Source: Sulfuriflexus sp. (lineage in GTDB: Bacteria > Pseudomonadota > Gammaproteobacteria > AKS1). Taken from it: a DNA stretch of 64,000 nt. Position numbers and translations under genes: made by a program. The notes under the pieces were generated by a model that was not told where the DNA came from, searched no databases, and saw nothing but the letters and a program-made list of their open reading frames with translations. The stretch spans positions 62,001-126,000 of the forward strand of contig JAGLUW010000023.1 of assembly GCA_023134145.1 (NCBI GenBank), in the 5' to 3' direction. Positions 54,824-64,000 of the stretch are shown piece after piece. Numbering within the stretch: the first letter of the stretch is position 1; each line of letters opens with the position of its first letter.

Positions 54824-54837
54824 TTGATGTATGTCAA
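54824..54837 (+). promoter_or_regulatory. FNR/ANR/DNR-type binding site upstream of nirS
   Basis: TTGATGTATGTCAA fits TTGAT-N4-(A/G)TCAA. TATATAA at 54861-54867 is a likely -10, which puts the box about 41-42 bp before the start site. Confidence 0.82.
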
Positions 54838-54842
54838 AGTAA

Positions 54843-56663
<1,821 letters not shown>

Positions 56664-56763
56664 TGAAATGGAGAGCGGGGCAGTAGCCTCGTTCTCCTCT
56701 TTCATCTTTAATAAGCAACATTATATAGAGACATCACAAGCAAAAGAAAAAAGAGATTCCGTG

Positions 56764-57543
56764 ATGACAAATATTACAGTTCATTTAGTTGGTGCAGGTC
56801 CTGGTGACCCCGATCTTTTAACAGTAAAATCGATGCGACTTTTAAAGCAGTCTGATGTTGTTGTTTATGACCGCTTAGTATCAGCTGAAATACTCAATCT
56901 CATACCTGTTGGCACGAAACGTATCTACGTTGGCAAAGCCAGTGGCCATCATCATTTTACCCAAACTGATATCAACTTATTACTACTTAAGTTAGCAAGA
57001 AATAATCATAAAATCGTCCGGCTCAAAGGTGGCGATCCTTATATGTTTGGCCGTGGCGGTGAAGAAGCTCAGTACCTTGTTCGTCATGGCATCAATGTGG
57101 ATGTTGTACCCGGCATTACGGCGGCATCCGCTTCCGCTTATGCAGGCATTCCATTAACTCATCGAGGTATCACCAATGGTGTAACCTTGTTAACGGGGCA
57201 TATGCGCGAAGGTAAAGAGCTTGGTTTTGACTGGCATGCATTAGTCAATACAGGAACAACCTTAGTTCTTTATATGGGGCTACATAATCTTCCTGAAATT
57301 ACGCTTGAGCTAATTAAAGCGGGCATGCCAGAAGATATGCCCGCCGCACTTATCCAAAACTGCAGTCTTCCAGAGCAGCGCGAATGTATTACACAATTAG
57401 TTCATCTAGCAGAAACAGCCAGACAAGAAAACTTCTCACCACCTACCTTAATTGTTGTGGGGCGCGTGGTTGAGCTTGCTAAGGAATTAAAAAACATTCC
57501 TGAATTACTAACTCCACAGTTAGAATCGATAGCGTATGTTTAA
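56764..57543 (+). CDS. nirE: Uroporphyrinogen-III C-methyltransferase for heme d1 synthesis
   Basis: A 259-residue SAM-dependent SUMT. VHLVGAGPGDPDLLT, YDRLVS, LKGGDPYMFGRGGEEA and PGITAASASAYAGIPLTHR are the family motifs. ATG 56764 fits the conserved N-terminus; the frame upstream is not conserved. It has no CysG oxidase/chelatase domain, so it makes precorrin-2, here for heme d1. It lies 100 bp after nirS and overlaps nirC by 8 bp. Confidence 0.93.
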   Translation: MTNITVHLVGAGPGDPDLLTVKSMRLLKQSDVVVYDRLVSAEILNLIPVGTKRIYVGKASGHHHFTQTDINLLLLKLARNNHKIVRLKGGDPYMFGRGGEEAQYLVRHGINVDVVPGITAASASAYAGIPLTHRGITNGVTLLTGHMREGKELGFDWHALVNTGTTLVLYMGLHNLPEITLELIKAGMPEDMPAALIQNCSLPEQRECITQLVHLAETARQENFSPPTLIVVGRVVELAKELKNIPELLTPQLESIAYV

Positions 57544-57853
57544 GATAGTCCTCTTTATTATATGTTCACTTTTTATCAACATGTCTATACAAGCAGCCCC
57601 CGATGGAGCGCGTCAAAATCAATTGCGACACCTTTTGAAGCATGATTGTGGGTCATGTCATGGTATGACAATGAAGGGTGGCCTTGGGCCCGCTCTGCGC
57701 CCAAATGATTTGACATCAAAATCTGACGAACTACTAGTAACCGTTATTTTACATGGCCGCCAAGGAACACCGATGCCTCCTTGGAAGCACCTTCTTAGCA
57801 AAGAAGATGCTGAGTGGTTAGTGAAATTAATGCGTATAGGGGAAGTACATTGA
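57536..57853 (+). CDS. nirC: NirC-type cytochrome c
   Basis: A 105-residue monoheme cytochrome with a signal peptide (LFIICSLFINMSIQA-AP) and CGSCH at about residues 38-42; PMPPWKHLLS holds the likely axial Met. In Pseudomonas NirC can donate electrons to NirS. It overlaps nirE by 8 bp and nirF by 4 bp. Confidence 0.9.
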   Translation: MFKIVLFIICSLFINMSIQAAPDGARQNQLRHLLKHDCGSCHGMTMKGGLGPALRPNDLTSKSDELLVTVILHGRQGTPMPPWKHLLSKEDAEWLVKLMRIGEVH

Positions 57854-59031
57854 TTAAGGTTTTTTACGCGGTATTACTTACAGCGCTGCTTTCAATGCCG
57901 CAAGCATTCGCAGGTGAATGTCTTACTCGCGGTACAGGCGATCTTGGAATGATTGTCGAACGAGCCATTGGCAGTGTAAAAATTGTTGATACCAGCGCCC
58001 ACAAAGAATTATTTCAAGTAAAAGGGCTTGGCGATCTGTCGCATGCCTCAGCAGTATTTTCACGCGATGCACGTTACGCCTTTGTCTTCGGTCGTGATGG
58101 TGGTTTATCCAAAGTTGATATGCTCTGCGGCACACTGGTTAATCGTGTTGTGCAGGCCGGTAATAGTATTGGTGGAGCCATTTCTCAAGACGGACGCCTT
58201 GTCGCTGTTTCTAATTATAAACCAGGTGGCGTTAAAGTTTTTGATGTTGATACGCTTAAGTTAGTAGCGGACATTCCTGCGGGCACTTCGATTAAAAATG
58301 CATCGAAAACTGTCGGCCTTGTTGATGCACCCGATCAAAAATTTGTATTCAGCTTGTATGATACGGGCGAGATCTGGATTGCAGACATGACTACACCAAC
58401 ATCACCCGTAATAACAAAATTCACAAATGTAGGACGTCAACCATATGATGGTTTAATTACACCTGATGGCCGTCATTACATTGCTGGACTGTTCGGTGAA
58501 GATGGTATGGCCATGCTTGATCTCTGGCAACGCAAACCTTCCGTTACACGCATCTTAAATAATTATGGCCGTGGTAACAGAAAGCTGCCTGTCTATAAAA
58601 TGCCGCATTTAGAAGGCTGGGCGGTAGCGGGGAACCATGCTTTTATGCCTGCCGTAGGTCATCACCGTGTATTGGTTGTAGATACCAATACCTGGGAAGA
58701 AGTCACGCAGATACCGGTACATAGTCAACCTGTATTTGTTGTTGCTCGTCCAGATGGTCGTTATGTCTGGGTTAATTTTGCACATCCTGATAACGATACG
58801 ATTCAAGTCATTGATACGCTAACGCATAAAATCGTACATACCATGAAACCAGGGAAAGGTGTTCTGCATATGGAGTTCAGCCCTCGAGGTGAACAAGTAT
58901 GGATGTCAGTGCGTGACGAAGATGAGGTGCATATCTATGACACTCGCACTTTTAAGAAGCTAAGCACTTTAGAAGTAGATAAGCCGAGCGGTATATTTTT
59001 TACATCACGCGCTCATAAAACTGGCCTATAA
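57850..59031 (+). CDS. nirF: NirF, heme d1 biosynthesis protein
   Basis: A 393-residue d1-propeller-like protein. TTG 57850, preceded by GGGGAAG, gives a clean signal peptide (IKVFYAVLLTALLSMPQAFA), so this start is chosen over a longer frame. NirF resembles the d1 domain of NirS without the cytochrome c domain and acts as a late heme d1 dehydrogenase in the periplasm. YVWVNFAHPDNDTIQVIDT and KPSGIFFTSRAHKTGL fit the family. The start overlaps the nirC stop (TTGA). Confidence 0.92.
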   Translation: MIKVFYAVLLTALLSMPQAFAGECLTRGTGDLGMIVERAIGSVKIVDTSAHKELFQVKGLGDLSHASAVFSRDARYAFVFGRDGGLSKVDMLCGTLVNRVVQAGNSIGGAISQDGRLVAVSNYKPGGVKVFDVDTLKLVADIPAGTSIKNASKTVGLVDAPDQKFVFSLYDTGEIWIADMTTPTSPVITKFTNVGRQPYDGLITPDGRHYIAGLFGEDGMAMLDLWQRKPSVTRILNNYGRGNRKLPVYKMPHLEGWAVAGNHAFMPAVGHHRVLVVDTNTWEEVTQIPVHSQPVFVVARPDGRYVWVNFAHPDNDTIQVIDTLTHKIVHTMKPGKGVLHMEFSPRGEQVWMSVRDEDEVHIYDTRTFKKLSTLEVDKPSGIFFTSRAHKTGL

Positions 59032-59052
59032 TTTAGAAAGCGAATAGAGTCT

Positions 59053-59550
59053 ATGCAAAAAGAATCATCAAACACCATCAAAAAACCACTTAGTGATTTG
59101 CAAAAGAAATTGCTAAATGATTTTCAGCATGGGTTGCCGCTTACGCCAACGCCTTATCTTGATATTGCAAAAGAACTTGGTGTAACTGAAGATGAAGTAT
59201 TAAATGCATTAACAGAATTACAAGAAAGCAAAATGGTCAGTCGAGTTGGCGCCGTGTTTCGACCAAATCGAATTGGTGTGAGTACACTTGCAGCCATGTC
59301 GGTGCCTAGTGAGCGCATTAATGAAGTAGCGGCTATTGTTAACGCCTACCCACAAGTTAATCACAATTACGAGCGCGAACATGTCTTTAATATGTGGTTT
59401 GTTATTACAGCAAGCGACAATGATCAGCTAGACAGCGTATTAAAAGACATGGAATTAAAAACAGGCCTTTCTCCTATGTCATTACCAATGGTAGAGGATT
59501 ACCATATTGATCTTGGCTTCCCGCTGCAATGGGGAGAAGAATCCGCATGA
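59053..59550 (+). CDS. nirD: NirD, Lrp/AsnC-like siroheme decarboxylase subunit
   Basis: A 165-residue protein: a winged-helix region (residues 17-65, LLNDFQHGLPLTPTPYLDIA) and a ligand domain with VNHNYEREHVFNMWFVI. NirDLGH decarboxylate siroheme to didecarboxysiroheme. The YERE-HxxNMWFV motif groups it with NirG below, while NirL and NirH share the CYxRPRxLPxWxYNLF motif. It overlaps nirL by 4 nt. Confidence 0.9.
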   Translation: MQKESSNTIKKPLSDLQKKLLNDFQHGLPLTPTPYLDIAKELGVTEDEVLNALTELQESKMVSRVGAVFRPNRIGVSTLAAMSVPSERINEVAAIVNAYPQVNHNYEREHVFNMWFVITASDNDQLDSVLKDMELKTGLSPMSLPMVEDYHIDLGFPLQWGEESA

Positions 59551-60074
59551 TACCTCAAGGACAAGAGCGAGCACTTATTGCAGAGATTCAAAAAGGCTTG
59601 CCATTAGTCTCTCACCCTTATGCCGCTATTGCTGATCGAATAGGCATGAGTGAGTCTCAAGTTATTCAGAAGGTAAATGATTTACAGGACGGCGGAGCAA
59701 TCAAGCGCATGGGCGTTGTTGTCAGGCATCATGAGTTAGGCTATCGCTCAAATGCAATGGTGGTATGGGATGCCCCTGATGCACAAATCAAAGAACTTGG
59801 CAGCTGCTTCAGCCAGTTTGAATTTATTACTTTATGTTACCAGCGGCCTCGGCGCTTACCACAATGGCGTTACAATTTGTTTTGCATGATTCATGGTCAA
59901 GATAGAGAGTCTGTACTTGATAACCTTCAACAAATGTCTCAGGCCTGTGATGTAGAAGCATTACCACACGAGGTTTTATTTAGCTGTCGCCGATTCAAAC
60001 AACGTGGTGCTCTTTATGTTTATGATGCGGATTCTAAACAATCTCAGCAATCTAAAGAACCCATTGAGCTATAA
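59547..60074 (+). CDS. nirL: NirL, Lrp/AsnC-like siroheme decarboxylase subunit
   Basis: A 175-residue protein from ATG 59547, which overlaps the nirD stop (ATGA). IQKGLPLVSHPYAAIADRIG begins the winged helix; CYQRPRRLPQWRYNLFCMIH is the hallmark of NirL/NirH chains. It pairs with NirD in siroheme decarboxylation. The C-terminal tail is Ser/Gln/Lys-rich. Confidence 0.9.
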   Translation: MIPQGQERALIAEIQKGLPLVSHPYAAIADRIGMSESQVIQKVNDLQDGGAIKRMGVVVRHHELGYRSNAMVVWDAPDAQIKELGSCFSQFEFITLCYQRPRRLPQWRYNLFCMIHGQDRESVLDNLQQMSQACDVEALPHEVLFSCRRFKQRGALYVYDADSKQSQQSKEPIEL

Positions 60075-60076
60075 AA

Positions 60077-60520
60077 ATGGATAACCTTGATCGACTAATC
60101 ATTAATACCTTACAAGATGGTTTTCCCATATGCGACAATCCATATGCGGTGGTTGCTCAAGACATTGGTACCAATGAAAATGAATTAATACAGCGTATTG
60201 ATAGTTTATTAGACGAAGGGCTGCTGAGCCGTTTTGGCCCTATGTTTAATGCTGACAAGATGGGTGGTGCATTTACTTTATGTGCAATGACCGTTCCCAA
60301 AGAACATTTTGAACAAATAGCTAATTACGTTAATAGTTTTGATGAGGTTGCCCATAACTACGAACGAGAACATACCTTAAATATGTGGTTTGTTGTTGGT
60401 ACAGAGAAACCAGAACAAATTGATGCTGTTCTCGATAGCATTCAATCGCATACTGGCTTGGTAGTGCATAACATGCCGAAGCAAGAAGAATTCTTTATCA
60501 AGTTGAAGTTCAATGTCTGA
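60077..60520 (+). CDS. nirG: NirG, Lrp/AsnC-like siroheme decarboxylase subunit
   Basis: A 147-residue protein, the same length as Pseudomonas NirG. LQDGFPICDNPYAVVAQDIG and AHNYEREHTLNMWFVV mark the NirD/NirG type. It starts 2 nt after nirL and overlaps nirH by 8 nt. Confidence 0.9.
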   Translation: MDNLDRLIINTLQDGFPICDNPYAVVAQDIGTNENELIQRIDSLLDEGLLSRFGPMFNADKMGGAFTLCAMTVPKEHFEQIANYVNSFDEVAHNYEREHTLNMWFVVGTEKPEQIDAVLDSIQSHTGLVVHNMPKQEEFFIKLKFNV

Positions 60521-61034
60521 GCTAAATATAAAATATGATAATGATGCGCTGCTATTAGATGATGTCGATTACCGTATCATCCATGCCACCCAAAAAGGTT
60601 TACCTCGCACCCCTCAACCATATCATTTCATTGCCAGTGAACTTGAGTTAGATGCAGGAGATGTAATGCAGCGTATTCAGCGTATGCAAGACATTGGGGT
60701 CATTCGTCGTATTGGTGCTGTACCAAATCACTATGCACTTGGTTTTCACGGTAATGGCATGACGGTATGGGATGTGCCAGATGAATATGCACATGATGTT
60801 GGTGCGCAAGTTGGCGCATTAGATTTTGTCAGTCACTGTTATTTGCGTCCGCGCCATTTGCCTGATTGGCCATATAATTTATTTGCCATGGTTCATGGTC
60901 GAGATCGAGATGAAGTAAATGCTAAGATGGAAAATATTAGCGAATTACTTGGCAGTCAGTGTCGAGGGCATAGCGTGCTATATAGTAGTCGTATTCTTAA
61001 AAAAACCGGCCTACGAATAACAGAAAGAAGGTGA
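60513..61034 (+). CDS. nirH: NirH, Lrp/AsnC-like siroheme decarboxylase subunit
   Basis: A 173-residue protein with TQKGLPRTPQPYHFIASEL and CYLRPRHLPDWPYNLFAMVH, the NirL/NirH signature. Its overlap with nirG suggests the second heterodimer is made as a pair. nirJ starts 3 nt later. Confidence 0.9.
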   Translation: MSELNIKYDNDALLLDDVDYRIIHATQKGLPRTPQPYHFIASELELDAGDVMQRIQRMQDIGVIRRIGAVPNHYALGFHGNGMTVWDVPDEYAHDVGAQVGALDFVSHCYLRPRHLPDWPYNLFAMVHGRDRDEVNAKMENISELLGSQCRGHSVLYSSRILKKTGLRITERR

Positions 61035-61037
61035 CCC

Positions 61038-62243
61038 ATGTTCCGTATTAATCGTTACATGCAAGAATTAAATAATCCTAAACCACTTGGGGAAAAACAA
61101 AATCCACCAGGCCCGGTTGTAATATGGAATCTAATCCGTCGATGCAATCTTACCTGTAAACATTGTTATTCAATTTCCGCAGATAAGAATTTCCCCGGCG
61201 AATTATCAACTGAACAAGTATTTACTGTTTTAGATGATCTCAAATCATTTAAGGTACCGGTGTTAATCCTTTCTGGTGGCGAACCACTGCTGCGCCCTGA
61301 TATCTTCGATATTTCTCGACGTGCTAAAGAAATGGGCTTTTATGTAGGCCTCTCAAGTAATGGTACCCTTATCACGGAAGATAACATCGATGAAATCGAA
61401 AGCATTGGTTACGATTATGTTGGCATAAGCCTGGATGGGCTGCATGATACACATGATATGTTTCGCCGTAAGCAGGGGAGTTTTGATGAGGCACTAAATG
61501 GTATGCGACTATGCCGTGATCGAAATATTAAAGTTGGTATGCGTTTTACGCTTACACAAGATAATGCTGTGGAACTTCCTCAACTGTTAGCGTTAATGGA
61601 AGAAGAACGTATTGATAAGTTTTATCTTTCTCATCTTAATTATGCGGGCCGTGGTAATAAGAACCGTAAAGATGATGTTGTGCATCAGATGACCCGTGAT
61701 GCTATGGACCTATTATTTGATACATGTTGGAATGATGTTAAAGAAGGGCGGCAGCGTGAATTTGTAACAGGTAATAATGATGCCGACGGTGTTTATCTAC
61801 TTAAATGGATTAAAAAACGTTTTCCAGATCAAGAACAACACATGCGTGATGTGCTTGCACAATGGGGTGGAAATTCATCAGGCGTTAACATTTCTAATAT
61901 TGATAACATGGGCGAAGTTCATCCCGATACCTTCTGGTGGCATTACTCGTTGGGTAACGTTAAAGACCGACCTTTTTCAAGTATATGGCCAGATACATCT
62001 GATCCTTTGATGGCCGGCATGAAATCCAATCCACGTCCATTAAAAGGCCGTTGTGGTGACTGTTCATATCTTGATGTGTGTGGTGGTAATACACGCGTGC
62101 GCGCTCATCAACTAACAGGTGACCCATGGGAAGAAGATCCTGCTTGCTATCTAACGGATGAAGAGATCGACGTTAAAAGTAGTGGGGCGCGTGTATTAAA
62201 TACGCCCTATGTTAAGAGAACGAAATATGCCAAACAGGTCTAG
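61038..62243 (+). CDS. nirJ: NirJ, radical SAM heme d1 synthase
   Basis: A 401-residue radical SAM enzyme that replaces propionates by oxo groups in heme d1 synthesis. Cys36, Cys40 and Cys43 (RCNLTCKHC) bind the SAM cluster; LSGGEPLLRPD is the GGE motif. The C-terminal Cys cluster region (CGDCSYLDVCGG, then DPACY) binds a second cluster. The N-terminus (MFRINRYMQELN) fits the family. nirN overlaps its end by 17 nt. Confidence 0.95.
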   Translation: MFRINRYMQELNNPKPLGEKQNPPGPVVIWNLIRRCNLTCKHCYSISADKNFPGELSTEQVFTVLDDLKSFKVPVLILSGGEPLLRPDIFDISRRAKEMGFYVGLSSNGTLITEDNIDEIESIGYDYVGISLDGLHDTHDMFRRKQGSFDEALNGMRLCRDRNIKVGMRFTLTQDNAVELPQLLALMEEERIDKFYLSHLNYAGRGNKNRKDDVVHQMTRDAMDLLFDTCWNDVKEGRQREFVTGNNDADGVYLLKWIKKRFPDQEQHMRDVLAQWGGNSSGVNISNIDNMGEVHPDTFWWHYSLGNVKDRPFSSIWPDTSDPLMAGMKSNPRPLKGRCGDCSYLDVCGGNTRVRAHQLTGDPWEEDPACYLTDEEIDVKSSGARVLNTPYVKRTKYAKQV

Positions 62244-63804
62244 TTACTTTAATAAATTACTTCACATAAGTTGTCTGCCACTATTATTACTTAGTTTCAT
62301 TAGTACCAAGGCGATAGCCAACGAAGCAAAGCGCGTATATCAACAGCATTGTGCAAGTTGCCACGGCGCTGATCGCTTAGGTAGTCTGGGGCCTGCCTTA
62401 TTACCAGAAAATTTAAAACGCTTACGTAAAAATAAAGCTGCCGCCGTTATTGCCAATGGTCGAGCGGCGACACAAATGCCTAGCTTTAGTAAGAAACTAA
62501 GTAAGGCTCAAATACAATCCCTCGTTGATCTAGTTTATACACCGTTAGCCAATATGCCTGAGTGGGAAATTGAACAAATAAAATCCACGCACATTATTCA
62601 TCACAAACCCGGTAGCTTGCCAGATAAACCAATTTATAAAGCCGATCCACTGAATCTATTTATTGTCGTTGAAACGGGCGATCATCATGCAACGATACTA
62701 GATGGCGATAAATTAGAACCCATACATCGTTTTAAAACACGTTTTGCACTGCATGGTGGCCCAAAGTATTCAAAAGACGGTCGGTTCGTTTACTTTGCTT
62801 CGCGAGATGGTTGGATCAGCAAGTTTGATATGTATAACTTAAAAGTGGTTGCCGAAATACGTGCAGGCATCAATACACGTAATGCCGCTGTTTCGAGTGA
62901 TGGTCGTTATGTCTTGGTAGGTAATTATTTACCGCATTCACTTGTTGTGCTCGATGCAGAAGATCTAGCACCTATCAAAATTATTCCTGTTACTGATGAA
63001 AAGGGTAATAGCTCCCGTGTGAGTGCCGTTTATGATGCGCGTCCACGACAAAGTTTTATTATCGCATTAAAAGATCTTCCCGAGGTTTGGGAGATCCCAT
63101 ACGGTAAAAATGCTGAGCCCATCTATCCAGGACTGGTACACGATTATAAATTAGGTGAAGGGCTTGCATTAAAAGGGCGCTTTCCTGTTCGTCGTATTCA
63201 TTTAGACGATTATTTAGATGACTTTTTCTTTGATTCTTCCTACCAACACCTCATTGGTGCTGCACGTAATGGTAAGAATGGTCAGGTTGTTAATATGGAT
63301 GTAGGTCGAAAGATTGCCGATATCGATCTTTCTGGTTTGCCACACTTAGGTTCAGGCATCACCTGGGAACACAAAGGACAGCCCATATTAGCCACGCCGA
63401 ACCTAAAGAATAGCGAAGTCAGCATTATTAACATGAAGACTTGGAAAACAATTAAACGTATTAAAACGCTTGGGCCGGGGTTCTTTATGCGCAGCCATGA
63501 GAATTCAAAATACGCATGGACCGACGTATTCTTTGGCCCAAACAAAGATGTGATGCACGTTATTGATAAGAATAGTCTTGAAATTGTTAAAACCTTTAGA
63601 CCAGTACCAGGTAAAACCGCTGCACATATTGAGTTTGATCGCTATGGTCGTTATGCCATATTAAGCATCTGGGACGTCGATGGCGCGATTATTATTTATG
63701 ATGCTGCAACCTTAAAAGAAGTAAAAAGACTGCCTATGAACAAGCCATCAGGAAAATACAACGTCTACAACAAGACACGCCTATCATCGGGCACTAGCCA
63801 TTAA
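62227..63804 (+). CDS. nirN: NirN, periplasmic d1-type cytochrome in heme d1 maturation
   Basis: A 525-residue NirS paralogue from ATG 62227. Signal peptide to about residue 32 (LLLLSFISTKAIA-NE), cytochrome c domain with CASCH (residues 44-48), then a d1 propeller with ALHGGPKYSKDGRFVYFASRD and the terminal KPSGKYNVYNKTRLS. In Pseudomonas NirN catalyses the last desaturation of heme d1 and passes it to NirS. It overlaps nirJ. Confidence 0.93.
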   Translation: MPNRSSYFNKLLHISCLPLLLLSFISTKAIANEAKRVYQQHCASCHGADRLGSLGPALLPENLKRLRKNKAAAVIANGRAATQMPSFSKKLSKAQIQSLVDLVYTPLANMPEWEIEQIKSTHIIHHKPGSLPDKPIYKADPLNLFIVVETGDHHATILDGDKLEPIHRFKTRFALHGGPKYSKDGRFVYFASRDGWISKFDMYNLKVVAEIRAGINTRNAAVSSDGRYVLVGNYLPHSLVVLDAEDLAPIKIIPVTDEKGNSSRVSAVYDARPRQSFIIALKDLPEVWEIPYGKNAEPIYPGLVHDYKLGEGLALKGRFPVRRIHLDDYLDDFFFDSSYQHLIGAARNGKNGQVVNMDVGRKIADIDLSGLPHLGSGITWEHKGQPILATPNLKNSEVSIINMKTWKTIKRIKTLGPGFFMRSHENSKYAWTDVFFGPNKDVMHVIDKNSLEIVKTFRPVPGKTAAHIEFDRYGRYAILSIWDVDGAIIIYDAATLKEVKRLPMNKPSGKYNVYNKTRLSSGTSH

Positions 63805-63860
63805 ACCTAATCTAAATAGCTAAGGTATGCGGCAGTGCTAATTAGGAGTTATTTATTCCC

Positions 63861-64000
63861 ATGAAATGGACACATTTTATTTTTTTACAATGCCTGCTCA
63901 TTGCGGTAGTGGGTGCCGTTGTTTACATCCATAACGATGAAGTTAATTTACATAAAATACCGCCAGCATCATTGGCAAAATGGTACAAGCCGGAGAATAA
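63861..64000 (+). CDS. Membrane-anchored protein, 3' truncated by window edge
   Basis: ATG 63861 with TTAGGAG about 12 nt upstream. 46 codons are seen without an in-frame stop: MKWTHFIFLQ, a hydrophobic stretch (CLLIAVVGAVVYI), then HNDEVNLHKIPPASLAKWYKPEN. It looks like a signal-anchor at the start of a periplasmic protein, possibly a cytochrome partner of the nir system. The remaining sequence is outside the window, so no family is assigned. It lies 56 bp after nirN and may belong to the same operon. Confidence 0.6.
   Translation, partial: MKWTHFIFLQCLLIAVVGAVVYIHNDEVNLHKIPPASLAKWYKPEN

Overview
The window reads as chromosomal DNA of a moderately AT-rich, denitrifying gammaproteobacterium. 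Evidence: (i) a housekeeping block rne / rluC-HAD-sppA-maf / yceD-rpmF-plsX-fabH-fabD-fabG-acpP-fabF-pabB-pabC-mltG-tmk-holB-pilZ-tatD, the order known from Pseudomonas-type genomes; (ii) an RNase E whose N-terminus starts like the enterobacterial one; (iii) a nirS gene cluster with four separate Lrp-like nir genes. Giant two-partner-secretion exoproteins and TPR-CHAT proteins are common in Thiotrichales-like sulfur oxidisers, but the genus cannot be fixed from the sequence.

Layout. 1-12.3 kb: an edge-truncated secreted TPR protein, probably of the CHAT family, is divergent from a giant TpsA exoprotein (about 2800 aa) and its TpsB transporter; a LMW tyrosine phosphatase follows on the minus strand. 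12.3-34.8 kb: the rne to tatD block, interrupted by a two-subunit pyruvate carboxylase (pycA-pycB) next to maf. 34.8-42.7 kb: an accessory segment with a 980-aa secreted TPR-CHAT protein, a small TPR protein, a membrane protein, a ComFB-family protein, a class V aminotransferase-fold enzyme and a second TPR-CHAT gene whose lipoprotein N-terminus is broken by an amber codon and a frameshift. 42.8-54.8 kb: two hemerythrins and a respiratory island. It holds a CuA subunit II plus a heme-copper oxidase subunit I with Gln at the usual Tyr position, Sco proteins, a cytochrome b/ferredoxin/MvhD fusion, a second oxidase-like subunit I lacking the CuB His-His pair, DUF420, and a NosR/NirI-like flavo-iron-sulfur membrane protein. 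54.9-63.8 kb: nirS-E-C-F-D-L-G-H-J-N, making cytochrome cd1 nitrite reductase and heme d1. The window ends inside another small membrane-anchored gene.

How it fits together. Three near-identical FNR/ANR/DNR-type boxes lie about 41 bp upstream of plausible start sites before the CuA operon, nirI and nirS, which suggests one low-oxygen/NO regulon. No canonical norCB or qNor gene is present. The most interesting hypothesis is that the two atypical heme-copper subunits, with their cytochrome b fusion and copper chaperones, form a non-canonical NO-reducing or NO-tolerant terminal reductase that consumes the NO made by NirS. Function here is inferred from motifs and context only. I saw no tRNA, rRNA, CRISPR array or insertion sequence.
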